A stretch of DNA of 64,000 bases, taken from Poteriospumella lacustris. Its lineage: Eukaryota; Sar; Chrysophyceae; Chromulinales; Dinobryaceae. The DNA lies in NCBI GenBank assembly GCA_008000375.1, contig SMOI01000022.1, forward strand, positions 5,150 to 69,149, read 5' to 3'. Under the pieces are notes generated by a model. The model was not told the DNA's origin, searched no databases, and saw only the letters and a list, made by a program, of their open reading frames with translations. Position 1 is the stretch's first letter; each line of letters begins with the position of its first letter. The position numbers and the translations under genes are program-made. Shown here piece after piece: positions 53,401 to 64,000 of the stretch.

Positions 53401-56400
53401 CCGAAGATCAGATCGATCCACTGGTGCAAGTGCAACGAGACGTACTCGCTCTCGAGGGCTTCCCGGTGCTGTCGGACGAAATCGGCGGGGTCTTTGCACC
53501 AACGTGGTAATTCGACGTCCCCAATCGCCTGGCCGTCCTGTTTACGGCCAAAGTCCAAGTGGTGGACGTTGCTCAAGAACTCGGGATTGAAGAAGAACTC
53601 GGGAATCAGTTCTTTGACGTCTTGTGGGTTCGTGGTACAACCGCGATAGGCACGTTCGATGGAATCGAACAAGCGGTCTGGACGGTCGAAGCGTCCCTCT
53701 TGTAGCCAGACGTGCAACGATGTGAACGGTTCCATACGCAGCAGATACCATAGCACCATGGCGGATGTGGAATAATGGGATCCCGAATGATACGGCAGAA
53801 TATCCGGGTCGCCGAGTTCCATGGAGGATTCGTATTTATCGCGCAAGACACGTTGTTGGCCTTCCAATTGCGCCGCGATGGGCAAATCCAGACGTCGGAA
53901 GGTGTTCGGGTTCTTGAAATCCAGCTTCGCGGAGGAATAATCGGCCAAGACCCAGGGAAAGACCGGGTACTGCGCCAAGTCGTTGAACGAGCGACCGGCG
54001 ATGAAGTTCAGATGCATCAAATACTCGAAGTTGGAGATCTTCCGTAAGACCCAGGCTTGTGTCAAGGTCAACCCCTGTCCCCACGTGATCCGTGCAATCG
54101 CACTCGTCGCGTTGCCGGTGAACAAGTTGCTCATGTACTTCGCATTCGCGCGGAACTTCGCCGAGACCAGATACGTGTACACTTTCTTCGCGGTGCTCTT
54201 GTCGAAGCAGTTGATGAAGACCGACGTTCGATTCGCAAAGAAAATCTCCAGGGCGACGTAACGTTGCTGATACCGACGACGATAGACTTCGGTGACTTCG
54301 TGGGCCATCCACACCGTCGAGGGGTAGGCCATGCACGCCCACAGGAACTCGGGGTTGCCCGATTTGTTGATGAAATCGTATTCCTTGTATTCCTGGCTGC
54401 GAAAGAAGCACAGCTTGTGACGAGAGATTTCCAAACGACCGTGGGTCCGTCCGCCGGAGGGATTCGTCGCGACGGAAATCACTTCGACCGTGACGGTGAA
54501 ACCGTCGTTCGTCGTCGCGACCGTGCTGGCCGCTGTATCCGGTGCGGTGCTGTGACCGCGACCGCTGCTCGTCGATGGACCAGCAGCCCCTTCGTCCTCG
54601 TCTTCGTCATCGTTGCCGTTGTCGCCCGTTGTGTTGTCATAGCCACGGTCGAGTGACGGCGCCGTCGATTTCTTGAAGCGTTTCAGGTCCGCGTAGATAC
54701 CCATTCGATTCTTGGCGTCCGCATCGTCGTCGTCGCCTTCGTCTGCCGTGTACATCACTGCTGCGTTGGCGCTACCACCGAGAGGCGTTGATCCACCCGC
54801 CGATTTCTTCGTGGCGATCGTATGGTTCGATCCGAACGGGTTGCGACGCAGGCGGAACTTCACATGCGTCGAGTTCAACACTTGATCCAGCGTCCAGAAG
54901 ACCTCGCGGTGTTGTTCATTGCCGTAGCCCCAGGGTCCACGTTCATTCGCCAACTGCGAGAAGATACGGGTCCATTTCGTTTCGCAACGTTTGTAATTCG
55001 TGTCGGTGATGCGGAAGTGATCCAAGAGGCGATGCGCTTCGGATTGCAGGAGCAACGACATCACCTGCACGTTGCAGTCGTGAATGTAGCGGTCTTCTTC
55101 GTCGCTGATGGTCACGGCGGCGGCGTTGTCCGTGCAGCTGCTGTTCAACGTTGCATGGTCCAGTAACGCCTGCTCTTGGAGCAAGTGATAGTTCGCGGGG
55201 AGTTTGTCGGCCACGACTGTCGCGTCGTCATCGACGGTGGCGGTGGAGCCCATGGCTCCGCGAGGTGTGGTCGGCTCGAGCAAATGGTCCGCCGATGCTG
55301 CTGGTGAAGCTTTCGCTGCCTCCGCTGTGCGCGCGGCGGCCGCACCGGCAGCGGGGACACCCGCAAACATGGAATCGTCCACGAGGACGTCTCCGAATCC
55401 GGATTCCATGATTTGCATCGAACACACTTCGTTCTCCATGAAACGCGCGGCCTGGAGAACCATATCCACGACGACCATCATGCTGCGTAGCTGCTGCCCA
55501 TGTGTCGCCGTTCCACGCGGCGAGGCCGATGGTGAGGCGGATGTCCCCGACGACGGTTTTACCCAGACGATGTCCGCCAAGAAGCGCGCGAGTAATGCGT
55601 TCTTTTCCGGGGAAACGGCGGTATCGGCCGCCATGTCACCACTCGACAGGGTCAACAGCGACGCGAGATTGGTCACCGACGCACGACGACTCGTTTCGCC
55701 CCCAGCGCCGCCGCCGCCGCCACTACCACCGCCAGTGGCAAGAGAAGGTGAGGATACCGGGCTTGGAGGGGGGATACTGATGGCCGATGTGTTCAGGTTG
55801 GTGTTGTCCTCCTGCATGTAGCGCAGGAAATAGTCCCAATTCGACGGCGCGATGACATCTTCCATCAATTCGGTGAGAATGTTCACGACGCCGTCTTCCA
55901 CAACGGTCACCAGCTGCTGCACCAGACCTGCGCTCGAGCCATTGGCTTCAGCGCGGATGACCTCTTCGCCGATGGACACGAAACGCATCAAATACGCCCG
56001 CACTTTCAAGCTTTTCTCTTGATGCGGAGACCGTCCACTCGACGATGCTGCACCGCCGCCAATCAACGAGACGAGCGCCGAATCGCACCACACGCGCAGG
56101 TATTGAAAGACATCGTGCACCATCGCGTCGTATTCTCCGCCGTTCGAAGCGACATCCATCGCCACGTTGCCACGGGTGAAGTGTCCCTCAAACATCAATT
56201 GGAACACGAGGCACACGATGTGCAAGATCTCAAAGATGCCTAAGCCCGACAGCGACGTGACCGTGGTGATGTCTCCACCGTCGTTGCCGTCGGCCGCCTC
56301 GTTGAGCACCATGTTCACCATCATCCGGAACAACGTGTGCAACATGGAGAAGCACCACTGCGTCCGATGGGGGTACGGCGACACGGATTTCAATAAGTGC

Positions 56401-59400
56401 GCGACACACCGAATGCCCTGCCACGTCACGTCAAAGGCCATGCGCGAGGACGCCGTTGATGTCGACGCCATCACGCCACTGGCGGACGGTGAGGCGAAGA
56501 GTGAATCGCGCGCCATGGCGAAGTCGCTGGCGTAGTAGACATTCGACGTCGACGACGCAGAGGACAACTTCAAAATGCCCGAGAAGCACATGTCGTTGCG
56601 CAAGCTCTCCATCCGCTCTTCGAACGAACCCAACACAGTATTCGCACTCATCGCATTGGCTGTGTTGACCAACGAGGAGGACGAAGACGAAGACGAAGAC
56701 GACGACGACGACAACGACGCCACTTGCATCGTGATCGGATCCAAGAAACACTGCAGCAAGAAGATGATGCTCTCTTGTTGGTACTCGCTGCGGTGATGGT
56801 AGGCGTAGAACCACGCGATCCAGCCGTACGAGATATGCAGCGTACGGATGACGTCTTCACGCGACGAGGATCCGTCCTCGTTAAGCGCCTCGGTGGTGGA
56901 CTTGGTACGTTCACGAGGGGCTACCGGGGTCACAATGACCAGTCGCGATTGCACGCGTTCGACGTACTCCTGCAGCAACACGCCAACACAATAGACGAAC
57001 TCCAACCGGGCGATCGAGAAGGGCCCCGAGGCGGCGGCCGCACCGGCCCGTCGGCTGTACTCCACGTGCATTTCTCGTGCGCAGGTAACGCCGATGAACA
57101 ACGTCGTCAACACGAAGAATTGCTGCAGCGCGTACTGCGGCAACGCATCTGCCATCGCGAGCATGTTTCGATAGTCGACGATCTCCTTGTGCTGCGCTTG
57201 GACACCGGTGACATTGCCGCCGGCCGCGGCTGCCCATTCGGATGAACGTGTATCCTCCAATGGCGATTCGTGTGGCACCGCTGCGGTGGAATGATGGCGC
57301 ATGAAATAGTGAGAGGGCTCCGGCTTCGGCGACGGTGTTCGGCCAGGCGACATCGATGCTTTGAGTCGCGTTTGCCAGCGCTTGAACAGCGAACGCACGA
57401 AGTAGGTGTAAATGCGCACACACAACGTCAGCAATTCAATGTCTGCGTCGGCCTCTGAGCCCTGCAAATACGATGGCTGCAAGACCGTCGCTTCACTGGT
57501 ACCAGTCGTGGCCATCATCGACGCAACGTGCGACAGATACGAAGGAGACGACGCGATCGAGGTGAAAAACGAGGACAATCCGTGCAGCAATTGCGATTGC
57601 CAATCTTCGGTGGCCATCAATTGTTGGTGCACGTTTGGATTGCAGGCCAACGTCTCGAGATGCTTCAATTGATGCACTTTCTCCGCGGAGGACGCTGGTC
57701 CAGCGGCCGTAACTCGGAGCAATGGGAAATAGACAAACGAATAGAACACTCGGGTACTGCTACCGCTCGGAGAACTACTCGCGGCGTGTTCATGCATCGT
57801 TGGTGACTGCCCACCACTCGCGAGGCCTGCCCGGGCCACTGCGACGAATTGACGCTCTTGCAAGTGACGCCACAACGTCAGTGTCGCCCGCCCGTACATG
57901 ACATCCATCAAGAACTCGTAAAAGATCGAGAACGGCACAAACGGCTCCTGGCCTTCCGGCAAGTGACGGAAATACTGCGACACCGACAGAATCAGACTCG
58001 TGACGCCATAGGCAATGCCAGATTTCTCCACAAACTCGACGGTGTTCGACACGGCCATGTGCTTGTCCAAACGAACGTGAAATTTGGGATGAATAGGTGC
58101 CGCCGTTCCCGCGGTTGATGCGGAAGGTGAGGCGAATCCGCGACGGGGACTGGGATGACTATGGTCGTGTGAGCCAGCGTGGGGACGATTGGTGGAGGAA
58201 TTCGCTCCATGAGGGTCTTCGGACGACAGCGATTTGGTCCAATGCGAGTGAATCGAGGCGATTTCCCCGTGCAACTGCAGACACAAGCCAACGGTATCGG
58301 CCCAACTCTGATGCAATTCCTGCAAGAACAGACCCACCAGATACAAGACGAGCCCTTTCGTTTGCGCATCGCCCTGTAAGAAGATCGCGTCTAATTGGAC
58401 CAGAGCGTGTCCAAAGACGAAACCGATCAGCATCGACGGCAGTTTCTTTCGTAATTCGGCGTCCCGCAACAAGCGGATCAACAGCTGCAACACTTCCACG
58501 CGCGCCGCATGCGTCGACACCATGCTTGCATATCGAATCAGGGCGGCAATGTCTTCAAACAACGATGCCGATCGCTTATGAAAGCTGATTTCGACGAGTT
58601 TGAAGACTTTCGCGCGAATCGACGCCAGTTTGGTGGGATCAAAGAAGGGATGCTGCGGTTCACGATGCAGGCTGACATGCGCAGAGATCGATTCAACCTG
58701 TGTCCCACTGGGTAGATGAATACTGGCGGATCCTGTGGACGCCACCGAAGCGGCTGACGTTCCCGAGGCACCCGTAGGCTTGGTGGATGACGGTGACGCA
58801 GATGCAGGTGGTGGTGGCAACGGTAGCGACGAGTCCGTTGGCAAGGAGGTCGATGGACTCGGCGCAGCATTGGTGCTCGCTCCGCTCATCGTCGACGACT
58901 GCTGATACAACTCGCGAACCACCTGCGCTGGCTCGTAGTCCAAGTACTGATAACACGTGTCAATCAGCCGCTGCGCCGACAAGGCCAGGGGATTGCAATT
59001 GCCATCGTATTGGTACACACCGATCAACCAATCAAACAACGCCAATTGAACGTCGCATGCCGATCGGAACCACAACTTGAAATTGCAGAGCACGTTCTCC
59101 AACAGCGAGTCTTGCAGCAGATACTCCTCTTGCAGACAAGAATACAACGCCACGAACTGATTGAACGTGATCAAATTGAAATTCTCCGCCGCGGAACGTT
59201 CCAAGAGCGTTCGAATTGCCGCGAACCCGCCACTTTTCTGGAAAACTTGCATGTTGGATCGCCCATCGGCGATCATCGTATTGAAGAGCCCCAAGACAGC
59301 GGGGAAGAAATTCGCTTCATAGTACATGGTAGTGTGACGTCCCAAGGCCTGGGACGAGACCGTCGCGACCATGTTCAGATTGGTTGGCACAACAGCCTTA

Positions 59401-62400
59401 TCGACGAGGGCAAAGAGCGGAATGATGGCACGGATACCGCCCAATGAATTGATGGCCAAACGTACGTCTTGGTACGTGGATCGATATGTGCCGGGCAGTT
59501 TCAACGCATGCATGAGAATGAACTTATTGTTTTCCGACCGCACCTCGTCCGCAATCTCATGGCCACCATCCTCTCCACCTTGCGCGGTTAGCGATGAGAC
59601 ACTTCGACTGGCGGAACCCGATGACACCGCTGACGATGACGACGACGATGACGATGATGACGACGACGACGATACACTGGGAACCAACTTCCACTTGATT
59701 TCGTTACGGTCTGGTGTATTGTCCAAGAAGTATTTGCCTCGCAAGACGACGGGATTGTACGACAAGAGGATCTTCTTGCTGAGTTGTGCTTCTTCCAACA
59801 AACTCACTTTGTTCTTCCCTTTGCCACTTCCGCCCGCCAGAGCTGATCGATCTTGATACGAGATCGGCTCAAAGTTGTACAGGTAATCGGGTCCTAACGA
59901 CTGAATCAATTGGAAATGCGCTCGAGGCAGTGCTTCGTGGAAGAAATACATCGCTCCCATCTGACCACGGAGCGTGTGATGGTGATGGGGCAAGGCAAAG
60001 GCTGCAGGGGACCCACCGATCGTGGGTTCCATGATTTGATCCGGCAATTTGGCGAAATTAAACACGTGGGAATCGAAGTTGTTGCCCACACAGAGAAGCG
60101 TCTCGCCTTTGCCATAGAATTTAGATGGTGACAGACTAACGCCGATGAAGTACCATTTGCCTTCGTCGAGTCGTAAGTCATCCGAAGACGACGAATACGT
60201 GCATCGCTCGCCGGACTCCGTATACGATTGGATGATCAACCGGTATTTACCCAGGACATTGGACTGCTTCAATCCGAACTCAATGCCGGCGTTAGAAACG
60301 GGGTGACGGAAGCAGAAGACTTGCGGTTGATAAACTTCTGTGGTGTTGTCGTCCGCTTCAACGGTACGAGCAGATGAATTGCCAAAGACCAATTTCGGGG
60401 ACTCCAATTTGATCCAGCCACAGAAGGAAAAACCTTTCAACGTCGGCCATTTGTGAATGGGCGGTAGCTTCAATCCGCTTTGGAAGCCCGTGAATACAAA
60501 GGTATGCTTTGGACCCACCTCTTGCAGGTACATGCCCTGCAAAGATTGAACAATCTTCCAAGCATATTGGGGGCGTTCTCCTTCGGTATACTGCAAGACA
60601 CGGAACAAATGCTTCAACGATGCGACCGAAATGTTATTGCGCCCCAGCAACTCGATGAGTTCCGCATTTAAGGATTGTACCGCGTCTGGAATGAAGGGAA
60701 ACAAGTCCAGGGCGGAATCAATCAACTTGGGTCGAAGACTGGAGCAGACATTCAAATTGATCAACGATGCTCGTCCAGATATCAATCCCAACAAGCTGGA
60801 CAGCGCAAATTTCTGCACATCCAAACTGCAGAAGGGCACCAAATGCATCAAATCATTCAAAATGGCCGCGTTTTTCAAGCGAGGGCGGTCGTCGTCCCCT
60901 CGAAATAATCCCTTGGACGATTCAGGGTCGTACAGGAAAGATTGACCACCGAAGGGACCATCGAGCAGTAAGTCAAAGAGAACGGTGATGGTTTCCACTT
61001 GGGGCAATCGTTCGGCACATAAAATAAGACTGGCCAACCCGGTAGCACTCTTGGCATTCATGGAAGAGTTCGTGACGATGCTGGGAACTCCATTGGAGGA
61101 GCTACTACCTGACGAGGTCGACGAAGTAGAGGTAGACGAACTGCCGGTCGTTGCCATCGACGAGGGTACCAATTTGATGCGCGAGGACACGATCTTCTCG
61201 CGATTACCCTGCACCAAGTGATTGATCTCGCTCTTACACAGATCATTGCCCGCAGATATCGCCGAGATCAAACTTAAACTGGTACGGAGCAAGGCCGACA
61301 ACACGTAGTTGGGATTCCATTTACTTGTCGCGTCGTTGACCACCGCGTTCGATGGAACAAACAACGGGTCCTTCTTTTGTCGCAAGGCGTCAAAACCATT
61401 CAACGACCGCGCAATGGCTCGCAGCATTTCATACAACAACTTCTCTCGTCGGATGATTTCCTGGACTGTGATACGAATCGATGTCATGGCGTCGTCGCGA
61501 AGCAGCACCATGACGGTGTTCATCGCGTGTAGCGACAAATGAGATGCACCCAACGGATCTGCGTGTTTATGGGCCACTCCCATGAAACCCAAGATAACGA
61601 GAATGGCCTCACCCGCCAGCGCTCGCAGGCTTTGCTTCTTCGCTTGAATTTCTTGATAAGATTCTGTCGTTGAGGTTGATGAGCCCGTAGTCGCCGTAGA
61701 GGCGGCTGCGGTCGCCGTTGATGTCGCGGTAGACGCAGAAGACGCACTACCGGAATTCGATCCGCTACCACTCGAAGAAGTGATTGTTGCAGCAGCATCA
61801 AAGGCATTGATCGTATGTGCACAGGCGAGCACCAATGTTTGAATGACTTGCAACGCTGCCAGGTGGTGGTGTTCGTCCATGAGCAAATAGAAAATGGGGG
61901 CGATGGAGTTGCGAATGCGATGAGGCTTCTCGAGCGATACCGTCGATGTGCCACCACTTCCACTGGAGACACCTGCAGGAACCACATCGGGGCTTGCGAA
62001 GGAAACTAACGACGTACTACTGGTTTGCTTGCGTAGTGATGACGCACCGCTCCGTGCTCCACGTGGTGAAATGCTTCCAGAAGTACCGTCTGCTGCATCC
62101 TCACCAGCTACTGGCACCGGTGCCAACGAACAAAGTCGTTTCCCTTTGGACAGACGCATCATTTCTGAAGCAAAGTCGACCATCACATGGTCCAATCGCA
62201 TGTGGAACGCGTCGATCCAGTCGTGATCCCGACGAGCATTCGACAAGACAATGTTGATGAACAATTCCACCAGCGCACTGGTTGACGCTCGTTTCATCCA
62301 TTGTCGTGTATCGTGCTCAAAATCAGATTGATTCGCGGAGCCTTTTCGGCTGGGCGATGGAAGAGACGACGACAACGACCGTGGGGCATCCGATGACATG

Positions 62401-64000
62401 TCCAAACTCAAGCCCACCGCAGATGAGGCAGTATCTTGACTTGGCGTCTTTAACGTCACCGATGTCGAAGTCGGTCGAAAAGCAAGTTCAATGCATTCAA
62501 TGATGCCGAAGATAATCTTGTCGCGAGAGGTTTTGTTGCTGGTGAGGACCATCGACACGACAATGTCGTTGAGATTGATGAGCAGTTTGGCGATCTCATA
62601 AATCACGTCGTGAGGGGCTTGGTCGTCACCCATCTGCAACAAAGCATGCATGTATTGCAAGAGAACCAACATGATATCATCGTAACTCCGGAAGGCCACG
62701 ACACTGTCCATCGAATTGAGAAAGTACAACGAATAGACGACCAGCCCATGGAAGTAATCCATGACCGTATCGTGTAGGAAGATCCATCCCAATGAACTGT
62801 CTGAAATGTCTTCCCGATATTGTGCAAACACTAATTTGTGGCGATCACGCTCTGGTTCATCCCGCGACACTTGCTGAAAGATTTGTCGTCCCAGATGAAA
62901 GATCTCCTTGTGGGCCAGTAAGAAGTAGTCCCCCAGCAACAATCGAAAGGTGTCGAATTCGGTGAGAATCGAGAAGATCGTACTGGTTTCGGCGGCCTTG
63001 AACAAATCGGAAATGAAATCCACATATTTGATTTGTAGAAACGGAAAGAACGTGCTCGACGCACACTGTTCCAACAGGGGAATGTTGTGAAACAATTCGT
63101 GAAAGACTTCGAACAAGAAGTGCACTTTTTCTGGCTGCACTCGGGACGATTTGTGTTGCATTGGCTTGCTTTCGGAGAGCATCGTTGAACCCAACACTTC
63201 ACTGATCAGATTATCCCACAACAGATACACGGGATGCTTATGAATCAATTTTTTCAACATCATCAGCGATTCCGGTGGGATGATATGGAAATCTTGAGCG
63301 GACGCCGTGGCCATCAACAAACTGCCCACGAAAGCAGAGTCATGGTTCCATGGCCACAAGTCATGTGCGACTTGCACTTGGCCAACTTTGCCAAAGTACT
63401 CAAAGACGACTTTCATTTCTTGTCGTTGGGTAGATGAGATTCCCAATGAACGGGCCACTGTTGTGACGCGGCGATTGATATCCACGAGGATACTCGAGAC
63501 TTCCTTCGATGACAACTCAAACAACGATAAGCATGTGATTTCCGTCTCTCGCATCGTTGAAATGAACGAATTGATACGAATCAAAAGAATCATGTTGCGT
63601 AGAATCAATTTGAAATATGTCGAGTTGGCTGAGGATAAGTGTCGCAAAGTGGAACATAATTCCTTCGCGGAAAATTGGGAGTCCAAAAAGGTTGGCAACA
63701 AGCTGGGCCTTTCCGACAAGACACACAAGAAGAAATGCAAGCATTCTGCTTGCAGTATCAACACATATGTGGCAACATCCCGCGCTGCTTGATTGTTTTC
63801 GAGAGCTTGAAACATAGGAACAACGTTCTTCAACCACCGCAGAAGGACTTTCTTCATACGGAAAAAGTAATCAAACCAGCCGATCTCCACAAACTGTTCC
63901 AGAAACTGTAACTTCAAAAATTCGCCTTGTTCTTGATGAATCGTTGGTTTGCCTCCCCCATAACTGCAAGATAAGGGCCAGATAATGCATTCGTCGACTG
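50491..64000 (-). CDS. BEACH-domain/WD40 giant protein (3' part; 5' end outside window)
   Basis: The last exon is 50491-50556 and the next is 50643 to beyond 64000, joined by an 86-nt intron (GTAACG ... TTTTAG) that adds DSEYLQRKLHRRLMEIGILPT. Over 4,450 residues are visible, and the frame stays open to the window edge. Order from the N-terminal side: helical armadillo-like region, a ConA/LamG-like domain near 59.9-60.5 kb (KGFSFCGWIKLESPK), more helical repeats, a PH-BEACH domain at ~54.13-54.50 kb (GRLEISRHKLCFFRSQEYKE), the BEACH domain at ~53.19-54.09 kb (MHLNFIAGRSFNDLAQYPVF; HSGSHYSTSAMVLWYLLRME; LDFGRKQDGQ), and WD40 repeats at ~50.65-51.9 kb. Low-complexity Ser runs abound between domains. 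BEACH proteins act in vesicle traffic and lysosome/autophagy biology. Closest in layout to the neurobeachin/LvsA group; no FYVE domain was seen at the visible end. Confidence 0.93.

Overview
This window is nuclear DNA from a eukaryotic microbe. Many genes are interrupted by short introns, mostly 48-89 nt, with GTAAG-like donors and pyrimidine-AG acceptors, and the proteins are eukaryotic: ERH, a BEACH/WD40 giant, an ALIX-type BRO1 protein, an R3H-SUZ protein, NDUFS6 and mitochondrial bL28. No bacterial operon structure is visible. A THH1/TOM1-type membrane protein, an OxlT-like MFS carrier with a mitochondrial-type leader and a bacterial/plastid-type ATP:ADP antiporter together suggest a protist, perhaps a stramenopile (oomycete- or alga-like). 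That placement is inference and not certain.

Layout. 0-6.4 kb: an uncharacterised gene, a THH1/TOM1-like membrane protein, a NicO-type metal transporter and enolase. 7-13.1 kb: three genes tied to protein biogenesis or mitochondria (a tail-anchored J-protein, mitochondrial bL28, the presequence protease), with a broken inverted copy of the bL28 3' end between the last two. 13.6-19.3 kb: a GyrI-like binding protein, a fringe-like glycosyltransferase, an MFS transporter and a small helical protein preceded by an overlapping short ORF. 19.4-27 kb: a large uncharacterised protein, 3 kb of strand-biased low-complexity DNA, and an amino-acid permease. 27.8-39.2 kb: R3H-SUZ protein, NDUFS6, OxlT-like carrier, a protein joining a dynein-stalk-like region to UspA-like folds, a four-exon orphan, and an ALIX-like BRO1 protein ending in a UBA domain. 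39.6-46.4 kb: a JmjC oxygenase, then a scrambled island of gene fragments and two long inverted repeats bracketed by two 225-bp copies of the ERH 3' end, then intact ERH. 46.9-64 kb: an ATP:ADP antiporter and the 3' part of a very large BEACH gene that runs off the right edge.

The neighbours do not form one pathway; this is ordinary gene-dense nuclear DNA with housekeeping, transport and membrane-traffic genes. The most notable points are the dynein-stalk/UspA fusion, the BRO1-UBA architecture, the duplicated island next to ERH with its palindrome whose two strands encode almost the same peptide, and a C-tract motif (core ACCGCCCCCC) just 3' of the stop codon of several minus-strand genes. 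Exon joins were worked out by eye from splice signals, frame and protein sense, and have not been tested against RNA.
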